A stretch of 64,000 bases of DNA, taken from NCBI RefSeq assembly GCF_037190085.1, contig NZ_JBBCJO010000010.1, forward strand, positions 124,001 to 188,000. Reading direction: 5' to 3'. The notes under the pieces were generated by a model that was given only the letters and a program-made list of their open reading frames with translations, was not told where the DNA came from and searched no databases. Source of the DNA: Gemmatimonas aurantiaca. GTDB lineage: Bacteria > Gemmatimonadota > Gemmatimonadetes > Gemmatimonadales > Gemmatimonadaceae. This document shows, piece by piece, positions 33,472 to 41,238 of the stretch. Both the position numbers and the translations under genes were made by a program. Numbering within the stretch: position 1 is the stretch's first letter; every line of letters starts with the position of its first letter.

Positions 33472-35945
33472 GTGTGAAGAAGGCCGCAACCGGCCGGAAT
33501 CCGGTCCCGTCCGCATCTGCATCGACATCTGTGTCGGCGCATACGACGGGACATGCGACGGGACATGCGACGGGACATCCGGCCGACAGGCACGACACGA
33601 TCCGCGTGCAGGGCGCGCGCGAGAACAATCTCAGGGACATCAGTGTCGAGCTCCCGAAACGGCGGCTGACCGTGTTCACGGGCGTATCGGGGTCGGGCAA
33701 GTCTTCGCTGGTGTTCGGCACCATCGCCGCCGAATCACAGCGACTCATCAACGAGACCTACAGCGCGTTCGTGCAGAACTTCATGCCGTCGCTGGGGCGC
33801 CCGGAAGTCGATGTGCTCGAGGGACTCACGACGGCCATCATCGTCGATCAGGAACGCCTGGGCGCGAATGCGCGCTCCACGGTGGGCACGGTCACCGATA
33901 CCAATGCGATGCTGCGCATGCTCTTCAGCCGTCTGGGCAAGCCGCACATCGGACCCTCCAACGCGTTCTCGTTCAACATCCCGTCGGTGCGCGCGGTGGG
34001 GGCGATCACGGTGGAGAAGGGCGCACACCGGAAAACCGAGAAACGCGAGTTCACGCAGTTGGGGGGCATGTGCCCACGCTGCGAGGGCATGGGGTCGGTC
34101 ACCGACATCGATCTGACGCAACTCTACGACGAGAACAAGTCGCTCGCCGATGGCGCGATCACGGTGCCGGGATACAACGCCGACGGATGGTACGTGCGCA
34201 CGTTCACGTCGTCAGGTTTCCTGGATCCCGGCAAACCCATCCGCAAGTACACCAAGCGGGAGCTGCACGACTTTCTGCACAAGGAACCGACCAAGGTGAA
34301 GGTGGACAATCTCAACCTCACCTATGAAGGTCTGATTCCGCGTATCCAGAAGTCGTTTCTGTCCAAGGATGTGGAGGCGCTGCAGCCGCACATCCGCGCG
34401 TTCGTGGAACGGGCCGTCACCTTCACGGTGTGTCCAGACTGCAAGGGGACGCGTCTCAACGAGGCGGCGCGTTCGTCGAAGATCGGTGGCATCAACATCG
34501 CCGATGCCTGCGCCATGCAGATCAACGATCTGGCGGCGTGGGTGCGGGAACTGAAAGCCCCCGCCGTGGCACCGTTGGCCGCATCGCTGCAGCACACGCT
34601 CGATTCGTTCGTCGAGATCGGACTGGGCTATCTCAGTCTCGACCGGCCGTCGGGTACGCTTTCCGGAGGTGAAGCCCAGCGAACGAAGATGATCCGCCAT
34701 CTCGGATCGTCGCTCACCGACGTGACGTACGTGTTCGACGAACCCACCGCCGGACTGCACCCGCACGACATCCAGCGCATGAACGAACTGCTGCTGCGTT
34801 TGCGGGACAAGGGCAACACCGTGCTGGTGGTGGAGCACAAGCCGGAAGTGATCGCCATCGCCGACCGGGTCGTCGATCTCGGTCCCGGTGCGGGCACGGC
34901 GGGGGGACAGGTGGTGTTCGAAGGCACGGTCGATGCGCTGCGGGAGAGCGACACGCTGACCGGTCGGCATCTGAACGATCGTGCGACGCTCAAATCGTCC
35001 GTGCGCAAACCCACGGGAACCCTGAAGGTGCGTGGCGCACGCACGCACAATCTGCGCAACGTCGACGTCGATATTCCGCTCGGTCTGCTGGTCGTGGTGA
35101 CCGGTGTGGCCGGTTCGGGAAAAAGCTCGCTCATTCACGGATCGGTGAGCCCCCGCGAGGAGGTCGTGTCGGTGGATCAGACACCGATCAAGGGATCACG
35201 TCGCAGCAACCCGGCCACGTACACCGATCTGCTCGAGCCCATTCGCAAGGCGTTCGCGAAGGCCAATGGGGTGAAGCCCGCGCTGTTCAGCGCGAACTCG
35301 GAAGGCGCCTGCCCCTCCTGCAATGGCGCGGGGGTGATCTACACCGACCTCGGCATGATGGCCGGCGTGACCACGATCTGCGAAGATTGCGGCGGCAAAC
35401 GTTTTCAGGCGTCGGTGCTGGAATACACGCTGGCCGGTCGGAACATCGCCGAGGTGCTCGACATGCCGGTCGACGAAGCGGTGCAGTTTTTCGGTGCCGG
35501 CGAAGCGAAGACACCGCCCGCGCATGCCATTCTTCAACGCATGGCCGACGTGGGGCTCGGGTATCTCCGGCTGGGACAGCCCCTCACGACCCTGTCGGGA
35601 GGAGAACGGCAGCGACTCAAGCTGGCCACGCACATGGGTACCGACGGCGGGATCTACGTGCTCGATGAACCCACCACGGGGCTGCATCTGGCCGATCTGC
35701 AACAGTTGCTGGCGTTGCTCGATCGTCTGGTGGATTCGGGCAAATCGGTGATCGTCATCGAACACAACCAGTCGGTCATGGCGCATGCCGACTGGATCAT
35801 CGATCTCGGACCGGGAGCGGGGCACGACGGTGGCACGGTCGTCTTCGAGGGCACGCCGGCCGAGCTGGTGGGTACACGATCGACACTCACGGGTGAACAT
35901 CTGGCGGCATTCGTGAAGAACGGATCCCGACGTGCACGGGCGTAG
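33468..35945 (+). CDS. Short UvrA-like ABC ATPase (UvrA2/DrrC class)
   Basis: An 825-residue UvrA paralogue, shorter than housekeeping UvrA (999 residues at 55203). Two ABC halves are present: Walker A GVSGSGKSSL near 71 and GVAGSGKSSL near 545, signatures LSGGEAQR near 397 and LSGGERQR near 710. CxxC zinc modules lie near 201 (CPRCEGMG), 321 (CPDCKGTR), 614 (CPSCNGAG) and 637 (CEDCGGKR). This class confers resistance to DNA-binding antibiotics in producers and relatives. The N-terminal 40 residues are low-complexity with a tandem TGHA repeat. Start overlaps the SRPBCC stop by four bases. Confidence 0.93.
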   Translation: MSVKKAATGRNPVPSASASTSVSAHTTGHATGHATGHPADRHDTIRVQGARENNLRDISVELPKRRLTVFTGVSGSGKSSLVFGTIAAESQRLINETYSAFVQNFMPSLGRPEVDVLEGLTTAIIVDQERLGANARSTVGTVTDTNAMLRMLFSRLGKPHIGPSNAFSFNIPSVRAVGAITVEKGAHRKTEKREFTQLGGMCPRCEGMGSVTDIDLTQLYDENKSLADGAITVPGYNADGWYVRTFTSSGFLDPGKPIRKYTKRELHDFLHKEPTKVKVDNLNLTYEGLIPRIQKSFLSKDVEALQPHIRAFVERAVTFTVCPDCKGTRLNEAARSSKIGGINIADACAMQINDLAAWVRELKAPAVAPLAASLQHTLDSFVEIGLGYLSLDRPSGTLSGGEAQRTKMIRHLGSSLTDVTYVFDEPTAGLHPHDIQRMNELLLRLRDKGNTVLVVEHKPEVIAIADRVVDLGPGAGTAGGQVVFEGTVDALRESDTLTGRHLNDRATLKSSVRKPTGTLKVRGARTHNLRNVDVDIPLGLLVVVTGVAGSGKSSLIHGSVSPREEVVSVDQTPIKGSRRSNPATYTDLLEPIRKAFAKANGVKPALFSANSEGACPSCNGAGVIYTDLGMMAGVTTICEDCGGKRFQASVLEYTLAGRNIAEVLDMPVDEAVQFFGAGEAKTPPAHAILQRMADVGLGYLRLGQPLTTLSGGERQRLKLATHMGTDGGIYVLDEPTTGLHLADLQQLLALLDRLVDSGKSVIVIEHNQSVMAHADWIIDLGPGAGHDGGTVVFEGTPAELVGTRSTLTGEHLAAFVKNGSRRARA
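33544..33579 (+). repeat. Three tandem 12-base units near the start of the UvrA-like gene
   Basis: CGACGGGACATG occurs twice, then CGACGGGACATC. The series encodes a TGHA-type tetrapeptide repeat in the disordered N-terminus, in frame, so copy-number change would not disrupt the protein. Confidence 0.88.
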
Positions 35946-35965
35946 ATGAGGCAGGAGGATCGACG

Positions 35966-36571
35966 ATGAAGACGTGGAGCCTTGCGGGCGTCGCCGGATT
36001 GATGGGCGTTGTGGGCATGCCGCTGTCGGTGTCGGCACAACCGGACATGATGCCGGCGGCACTCGTGATGTCGCCGATGGTCGCGCCGGTGATGGGGCCT
36101 GTGGTGGCGCCATCCATGGCGTTGCCCATGACGCCGTCGCCGTCTGCCGACACGGTCGCCGTGGAAAAAGGCCAGCGGGCACGTCTGACGTTGCATGTGA
36201 CCAGACCGGGCGGGTGTCTCACGGGACGGGTGGACCGGTTGGCCAATGACTCGCTCTGGCTGGCGTGTGAAAAGGTGCGCTCCGGGTACGCCCGGACGGC
36301 GGTCTCGCAGATCCAGATCAGCCAGGGATTTCCGGGCCGCGCCCGCCGGGGATGGATTGCCGGATTGATCGGGGGAGCCATTTCCGGGGTTCTCGTTTAT
36401 CAGGCCATCGGCACGGATGGCTGCGACGATTGCACCCGGGCCGAGGCGCGTCAGATCCCGTCGTTGCTGGCGAGCGGCGCGGCCCTGCTGGGCGGCTACA
36501 TCACGGCCGCGGTGGCCACCCGCGGCTGGCCGGAACGGTGGGTCGAGGGGCGGTTGGGCCAGACTCCCTGA
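35966..36571 (+). CDS. Exported protein with glycine-zipper-like helix pair
   Basis: A 201-residue protein: signal peptide 1-24 (ends SVSAQ), a Met/Pro/Ala-rich segment, then a small domain with LTLHVTRPGGCLTGRVDRL. Two glycine-rich hydrophobic segments follow (about 130-145, WIAGLIGGAISGVLV, and 167-185, ASGAALLGGYITAAVA), resembling glycine-zipper membrane anchors, and a CDDC motif lies between them. AGGAGG before ATG 35966 supports the start. It follows the UvrA-like gene by 20 bases and may be in its operon; its function is unknown. Confidence 0.65.
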   Translation: MKTWSLAGVAGLMGVVGMPLSVSAQPDMMPAALVMSPMVAPVMGPVVAPSMALPMTPSPSADTVAVEKGQRARLTLHVTRPGGCLTGRVDRLANDSLWLACEKVRSGYARTAVSQIQISQGFPGRARRGWIAGLIGGAISGVLVYQAIGTDGCDDCTRAEARQIPSLLASGAALLGGYITAAVATRGWPERWVEGRLGQTP

Positions 36572-36579
36572 GCACGGGA

Positions 36580-36615
36580 TTGCCGGCCCCGGGATCTTTG
36601 CTTTATAATGCAAAG
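36580..36615 (+). promoter_or_regulatory. Kinase promoter with a dyad over the -10 box
   Basis: TTGCCG (36580-36585), an 18-base spacer and a perfect TATAAT (36604-36609) form a promoter for the kinase gene at 36626. CTTTGC (36596-36601) and GCAAAG (36610-36615) form a 6-bp inverted repeat exactly enclosing the -10 box, followed by the palindrome AAGTACTT. This looks like a repressor operator. Confidence 0.65.
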
Positions 36616-36625
36616 TACTTGTTTT

Positions 36626-38542
36626 ATGGATTCCGTGACCCATCCCCCTCCCGAATTCCTCGATCTGCAGGCGGCGCTCGCCGGAGAGTATTCCCTCCAG
36701 CGTGAGCTGGGCCGCGGCGGGATGGGCATCGTGTATCTCGCGCGGGATGTGCACCTCGACCGGGACGTGGCGATCAAGGTGCTGCCACCGGCCATCGCGA
36801 GCGATGAGGGATCACGCCAGCGGTTTCTGCGCGAGGCCCGCATGGCGGCGGGGTTGTCCCATCCGCACATCGTCCCGATTCATCGGGTGGGCGAAGCCGG
36901 TGGGTTCGTCTTCTTCGTCATGACGTACGTGGCGGGAGAGACGCTGGGTGAACGACTCCGCACGCACGGCCCCCTGGCGCCCGATCACGCGAGACGGGTG
37001 TTGCGTGAAGTGGCGTGGGCGCTGGCGTATGCCCATGGCCGCGGCATCGTGCATCGTGATGTGAAGCCCGACAACATTCTGCTCGAGACGGGAACGGGAC
37101 GGGCGCTCGTCACCGACTTCGGCATCGCGCAGCAGTCGGAGACACGACGCGTCGGCGAGGCGGGAGCGCTGTCGGATGCCGGTCTGATCATGGGCACGGC
37201 GCACTTCATGAGTCCGGAGCAGATCGCCAACACCGCCGTGGATGGTCGCAGTGACATCTACGCGCTCGGTGTGGTGGGTTATCTGGCTGTGAGCGGTCGT
37301 CTGCCTGTCGAGTCGGGCGCTCTGCCCGCCGTGCCGGGGCGTACGGCGATGGAGGCAATGCCGGGTGTCATGACCGTTGCGCCCGGCCTTCCGCTTGTGA
37401 TGGCCGCGACCATCGATCGTTGTCTCGCGCGCGATCCGGCCGCGCGTTTTCAGGACGGTGAGGCGCTGGCGGCTGCGCTCGCCCCACCCACCGATGTGCG
37501 TCCGACACTCGCGCCGTCGTTACGCGCCTGGCTGAATGCGGGCAACCCCCTGCTCGTGCCGTATCTGGCGTGGGCGGGCGGATTCGGCGTGCTGACGACC
37601 GCGAATCTCATTGCCTGGGTGACGGGAAACCGGCCCGACGGTCCCCTGGACATCGTGGTCCTGGCGGTCATCACGGCGGCCCCGCTCCTGCCGGTGGTTG
37701 GTTATCACCTGTATCAGGCGCATCGTCAGTTTCGCGCAGGACATACACTCGGCGAGCTTCGCGCGGCGCTGGAGGTGGCCCGACGTGAACGGATGGAGGC
37801 CGACGCACTCACACGCGGCGAACCGGAACCGACTTCACACAAGAGGCTGCGCGTGGCGACGCTCGTGGCGGCCACCTGGCTCGCGGTCACGTTCGGATTG
37901 GTGGTCAGCGGCATCATTCACGAACGCTGGGTTCCTCCCGTGTTCTTCGTGGCGCCGGTGCTGACCACGCTGGTGCTGGGAGCCGTGAGCAATGCGCTGG
38001 ACGTGCCGTTCGTTCCCGCGCGGTTCCGTTCGTGGTGGCAGGCGGGCATACGCGAGCGTCTCTGGAACAGCCGGGTGGGGCAGTGGTGGGCGCGCCGGCT
38101 GGGTGCGCCGGAGCGCGCATTGAATCCGGACGCCTTTCGTGCCACCGAAGTGGCTCTCGGTGTGGCGGCGGGCGATCTGTTTGCGGCATTGCCGGCCGCC
38201 TATCGGGCCGAACTGCACGAATTGCCGGCCATGGTGGAGATGCTGGAAGCCCGGGCGGCCGCTGCGCGGGCGGAGATGGATGTGATCGCCGCGCTGTCGG
38301 CATCCGCGCCACAGGAAGCCGATGTCCTGGCCGCACGCCGGCAGGCCGCTGGCGCGCAGTTGCGGGAAAGTGTCGCGGCACTGGAAGGCATTCGCCTCGA
38401 CCTGCTACGACTGCATGCCGGCACGAGCGATCTGGCGCCGCTCACGACGCTCATCGATGCGGCTCGGCTGCTGGGCGAAGACGTGCAGCGACTCGCCGAT
38501 GCGCGGCGGGAGGTGGATGTCCTGATGCGGGTGTCTTCGTAA
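36626..38542 (+). CDS. PknB-type Ser/Thr protein kinase with membrane and helical C-terminal region
   Basis: A 638-residue kinase. Catalytic motifs are complete: glycine loop LGRGGMGIVYLARD near 28, Lys51 in VAIKV, HRDVKPDN near 142, DFGIAQQ near 165 and MSPEQ near 192. After about 300, two hydrophobic segments (YLAWAGGFGVLTTANLIAWV and IVVLAVITAAPLLPVV) and two more near 415-455 anchor it. The last 180 residues form long helices (EMDVIAALSASAPQEADVL). Such kinases phosphorylate cytoplasmic targets; the C-terminal helices may sense or dimerise. ATG 36626 lies ten bases behind the predicted start of transcription, so the leader is very short; the ATG at 36608 would lie inside the promoter. Confidence 0.95.
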   Translation: MDSVTHPPPEFLDLQAALAGEYSLQRELGRGGMGIVYLARDVHLDRDVAIKVLPPAIASDEGSRQRFLREARMAAGLSHPHIVPIHRVGEAGGFVFFVMTYVAGETLGERLRTHGPLAPDHARRVLREVAWALAYAHGRGIVHRDVKPDNILLETGTGRALVTDFGIAQQSETRRVGEAGALSDAGLIMGTAHFMSPEQIANTAVDGRSDIYALGVVGYLAVSGRLPVESGALPAVPGRTAMEAMPGVMTVAPGLPLVMAATIDRCLARDPAARFQDGEALAAALAPPTDVRPTLAPSLRAWLNAGNPLLVPYLAWAGGFGVLTTANLIAWVTGNRPDGPLDIVVLAVITAAPLLPVVGYHLYQAHRQFRAGHTLGELRAALEVARRERMEADALTRGEPEPTSHKRLRVATLVAATWLAVTFGLVVSGIIHERWVPPVFFVAPVLTTLVLGAVSNALDVPFVPARFRSWWQAGIRERLWNSRVGQWWARRLGAPERALNPDAFRATEVALGVAAGDLFAALPAAYRAELHELPAMVEMLEARAAAARAEMDVIAALSASAPQEADVLAARRQAAGAQLRESVAALEGIRLDLLRLHAGTSDLAPLTTLIDAARLLGEDVQRLADARREVDVLMRVSS

Positions 38543-38569
38543 CGGAGTCCGCGCTTTTCCCTTCACCTC

Positions 38570-38591
38570 CCATCACCGTGCCCGGTGATGG
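38570..38591. terminator. Hairpin after the kinase gene
   Basis: CCATCACC-GTGCCC-GGTGATGG, a perfect 8-bp stem with a 6-base loop, 28 bases after the kinase stop and 23 before the next start. There is no T-run, so an attenuator or dyad operator is also possible. Confidence 0.4.
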
Positions 38592-38613
38592 AGTTCCGAT
38601 GTAGAATTGCAGC

Positions 38614-39126
38614 ATGATCGAATTGCGACGGCGGTTCCGGTGCTTCGCGCGGGTGTTTGCAGGGGCCTTCGTGAGTGCCGCGGTACTCACATGCATGCTT
38701 CCCCGGTCGATGCCGGCGCAGGCGACGACCGGAACGGGCCCGCGGGAATTGCTCGGGACATTCCGCGATGACTACGGCAACGCGTTCCGTATCACCGATA
38801 CGCTGTTCGAGCATCTGCCGCGCACGAAGTACCACATCGTGGAGTGGCATGTGGCCGAACGCTTCCTCATCGCACGGAACGATGCCGGCAATGTGCAGGA
38901 CGGCCTGTTGTGGACGCGCATCGACTGGATGCCTTTCGACGGCATGGCGCCGTACACGTGGGGATTCTGTCTGACCGCCTACACGGCTGCCTCGGCGGAT
39001 GCGGCGCGCGCGACCCCGGCGGCGAAACGGGAGACTCCACGCACGGGATGTGGCGGGTATCCCTTCTCCCGCATGCGTCCCGTGCCCGCGGATTCCGTGG
39101 CCCGGCCGGGGAAGGAGTTGCGCTGA
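38614..39126 (+). CDS. Exported hypothetical protein
   Basis: A 170-residue protein with an N-terminal hydrophobic segment (ARVFAGAFVSAAVLTCML, about 12-29) ending near an A-x-A-like site (MPAQA). The mature part has aromatic-rich beta segments (YHIVEWHVAERFLIARNDAG, WTRIDWMPFDGMAPYTWGF), two Cys and a Pro/Arg-rich tail. No family was recognised. Its stop overlaps the MarC start (TGATG at 39124-39128), indicating coupled expression. Confidence 0.6.
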   Translation: MIELRRRFRCFARVFAGAFVSAAVLTCMLPRSMPAQATTGTGPRELLGTFRDDYGNAFRITDTLFEHLPRTKYHIVEWHVAERFLIARNDAGNVQDGLLWTRIDWMPFDGMAPYTWGFCLTAYTAASADAARATPAAKRETPRTGCGGYPFSRMRPVPADSVARPGKELR

Positions 39127-39716
39127 TGGATGTGATGGCCGCGGTCGTGACGTTGTTTCTCGTGATGGATCCCCTCGGGAACGTGCCCATGTTCCTGTCG
39201 GTGCTGAAGACGGTGGATCCCAAACGCCGTCGTCGGGTGCTGGTGCGTGAGATTGCCTTTGCCTACGCCGTCCTGGTGATCTTCGCACTGCTCGGGCGGT
39301 CGTTACTCGATTTTCTGGGACTGCAACCGGAGGCCGTGGGGATCGCCGGCGGCATCGTGCTCTTTCTCATCGCGTTGCGCATGATCTTCCCCGATCATGG
39401 CGCGGCGTCGGGTGATGGGCTCGAAGGGGAACCCTTCATCGTGCCGCTGGCCATTCCACTCGTGGCCGGTCCATCGACCCTGGCCACGCTGCTTCTGCTC
39501 GAGAGCGCGGCCGGAGCATCGCTGGGTTTGCTCATGCTGGCCATGACGATCGCCTGGGCATTGAGCGCGCTCATTCTGCTGTCGTCCACATCGCTCTTCC
39601 GCATGCTCGGTGAACGTGGACTCATCGCCATGGAGCGGCTGATGGGGATGCTGCTGGTCATGGTGGCCGTGCAGATGTTGTTGAACGGTCTGCGGACCTC
39701 ACTCAAGGCGGGATGA
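39126..39716 (+). CDS. MarC-family integral membrane protein
   Basis: A 196-residue six-helix MarC/YhgN-type protein. DPLGNVPMFLSVLK (about 15-28) is the family motif, LFLIALRMIF closes helix 3, and EGEPFIVPLAIPLVAGPSTL (about 100-119) is the second internal repeat. The transported substrate is not established. It overlaps the exported protein before it and TfoX after it (four bases), so all three are one transcription unit. Confidence 0.93.
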   Translation: MDVMAAVVTLFLVMDPLGNVPMFLSVLKTVDPKRRRRVLVREIAFAYAVLVIFALLGRSLLDFLGLQPEAVGIAGGIVLFLIALRMIFPDHGAASGDGLEGEPFIVPLAIPLVAGPSTLATLLLLESAAGASLGLLMLAMTIAWALSALILLSSTSLFRMLGERGLIAMERLMGMLLVMVAVQMLLNGLRTSLKAG

Positions 39717-40060
39717 CCCCGGCGATGGCCACATCCAGAGAGTTCATGGATTTTGTGCACGAGCGCATCGGTCTCGGTGCGCGTGTCACGAGTCGCCGGA
39801 TGTTCGGCGAGTACGCGGTCTATCTCGATGGCAAGGTGCTGCTGTTCGTCTGCGACAACTGTGTCTTCCTGAAACCCACGACGGCGGCCGAACCGCTGGT
39901 GCACCATCTGCCGCAAGGTGCGCCCTATCCGGGCGCAAAAGCATACCGGATCCTCGACGAATTGCTCGAGGATCCGGTGCGTTTGCAGGAAGTGCTTCAG
40001 GTGACGGCGGATGCACTGCCGATGCCGAAGCCCAGAACCGCGAAGAAAAAATCGAAGTGA
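39713..40060 (+). CDS. TfoX N-terminal domain protein
   Basis: A 115-residue TfoX/Sxy N-terminal domain: DFVHERIGLGARVTSRRMFG (about 12-31), YAVYLDGKVLLFVCDNCVFL and PYPGAKAYRILDELLEDP. It lacks the TfoX C-terminal domain, as many small homologues do, and ends in a Lys-rich tail. TfoX controls competence in gamma-proteobacteria, but these short proteins have no defined role. The start overlaps MarC by four bases. Confidence 0.9.
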   Translation: MTPAMATSREFMDFVHERIGLGARVTSRRMFGEYAVYLDGKVLLFVCDNCVFLKPTTAAEPLVHHLPQGAPYPGAKAYRILDELLEDPVRLQEVLQVTADALPMPKPRTAKKKSK

Positions 40061-40065
40061 GCCGG

Positions 40066-40114
40066 GAATCAGAGGTGAGTCAGACGTGGATCGCGTGTGA
40101 CTCACCTCTGATTC
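40066..40114. terminator. Large perfect hairpin between convergent genes
   Basis: GAATCAGAGGTGAGTCA (40066-40082) is an exact reverse complement of 40098-40114, giving a 17-bp stem with a 15-base loop. It begins five bases after the TfoX stop (40060) and ends ten bases before the convergent kinase-like gene (40124), so it probably terminates both. There is no T-run on either side. Confidence 0.8.
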
Positions 40115-40123
40115 AGAGGTCGC

Positions 40124-41104
40124 TCACGGCCACCAGCCCAGCGTCTGCAGGCGGCTGATGAGACCCGGCGACGGATTGGCGCGGCCGGCCAGCATGCGCA
40201 TTTTCGTCCGGATCGGGATGGCGCCCGACAACACCCCCTGCTGGAGGCGGTTGGACGCGTTCGAGGGCAGGCGCCGTGTCTTGGCGAAGAGGATCTTGCG
40301 ATTGCGGGGGCCGAGCACGTCCTCGATATCGGCGACCGCATCGTCGCAGAAGGTCTTGAGCGCCAGGTTGCTGGCGGCCGTGTTGGCGAGCAATCGTCCA
40401 CCCCACTGGTCGACGCCTTCGAGATCGCCAATGGTCTGCTGGTAATTCCGGAACATCCCCATGGCTTCGTACGCGTCGAGCCCGATGGGCTTGAGCGTGT
40501 TCTGATTGCCATGGAATGCGAGCAGCACGTTGCCGGCATTGACCAGCACCCGATGACCGTCGACGCCGCCGTTGGGCGAGAACCGATCGTTGTTGCCGTT
40601 CCAGAGGTCGGCGGCGATGATGCGTCCCAGGGATTCCAGTCCATCGTGTGCAGACAACGCCGCGGCGATGGAACGCACGTCGGTCTTGTTGCCGTTGGCC
40701 GCCCGCTGCTGCGCGTCCTCGATGCTGACGATGCCTTCGGCCTTGGCCATCTTGTACCACATGCCGTTGGCTTCGAGCATGTCGCCGAGGTATTTCACGT
40801 CGGGCGGCAATGGCTGCATGGTGACTTCGGAGATGTACTTCTTGGTTTCGAAGTAACTCTGGACGGCCTGGACCTCGAGGTACGTGAGGGTCTTGCCGGC
40901 ACCGGCGGGGCTGGCGGTCTTCGCGACCTTCAGCGCCATCTTCATGTTGTGCGGATCGCTGGCGTGGACCTGCACCTCGTTCTTGAGGACGACGGTGCTG
41001 TTGTCTGTGGCCGTGGCGAGGAAGACGGGGCGGCCGGGCGAGATGCCGACGATGTTCAACAGGTGCCGCTCATCGAGCGGACGATCGATTCCGAATAGGG
41101 GCAT
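40124..41104 (-). CDS. Predicted atypical kinase-fold protein (HipA/PI-kinase-like motifs)
   Basis: A 326-residue cytoplasmic protein with no leader. Kinase-like landmarks occur in order: a beta strand with Lys41 (STVVLKNE), a helix with acidic residues (LTYLEVQAVQSYFE), and the catalytic-loop-like DLWNGNNDRF (N171-R174). VNAGNVLLAF (N189, N192) and a DFG-position Asp210 in KPIGLDAYEAMG follow. This spacing matches HipA-, Fam20C- and PI4K-like atypical kinases (GN-x-DR ... N-x-GN-x-L ... D). I recognise no named family. The C-terminal 100 residues are helical and basic. ATG 41104 is chosen; the frame is open to 41254, but that extension would cross the 41155-41200 hairpin. Confidence 0.55.
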   Translation of the reverse strand: MPLFGIDRPLDERHLLNIVGISPGRPVFLATATDNSTVVLKNEVQVHASDPHNMKMALKVAKTASPAGAGKTLTYLEVQAVQSYFETKKYISEVTMQPLPPDVKYLGDMLEANGMWYKMAKAEGIVSIEDAQQRAANGNKTDVRSIAAALSAHDGLESLGRIIAADLWNGNNDRFSPNGGVDGHRVLVNAGNVLLAFHGNQNTLKPIGLDAYEAMGMFRNYQQTIGDLEGVDQWGGRLLANTAASNLALKTFCDDAVADIEDVLGPRNRKILFAKTRRLPSNASNRLQQGVLSGAIPIRTKMRMLAGRANPSPGLISRLQTLGWWP

Positions 41105-41154
41105 GATCCAACGTACGGTCCCGAAAGCGGCGCCGCCAACGTGGCGTGGAATAA

Positions 41155-41200
41155 GTTTCCGGCCCACTCGCCCGATACGCTTGTGCAGTGGGCCGGAAAC
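41155..41200. promoter_or_regulatory. 14-bp perfect inverted repeat between divergent genes
   Basis: GTTTCCGGCCCACT (41155-41168) and its exact reverse complement (41187-41200) flank an 18-base loop. It lies in the 134-base gap between the kinase-like gene (-, start 41104) and the propeller gene (+, start 41239). This could be a wide dyad operator for both promoters or a transcript hairpin in either leader. Confidence 0.55.
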
Positions 41201-41238
41201 GCTAGTGTGGAGGACCCCCGACCTCCAGGAGCCCTGAG

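Noticed and set aside
38570..38591. Certain intrinsic terminator after the kinase
   Set aside because: The stem is perfect but lacks a T-run, so it is kept only as a low-confidence feature.
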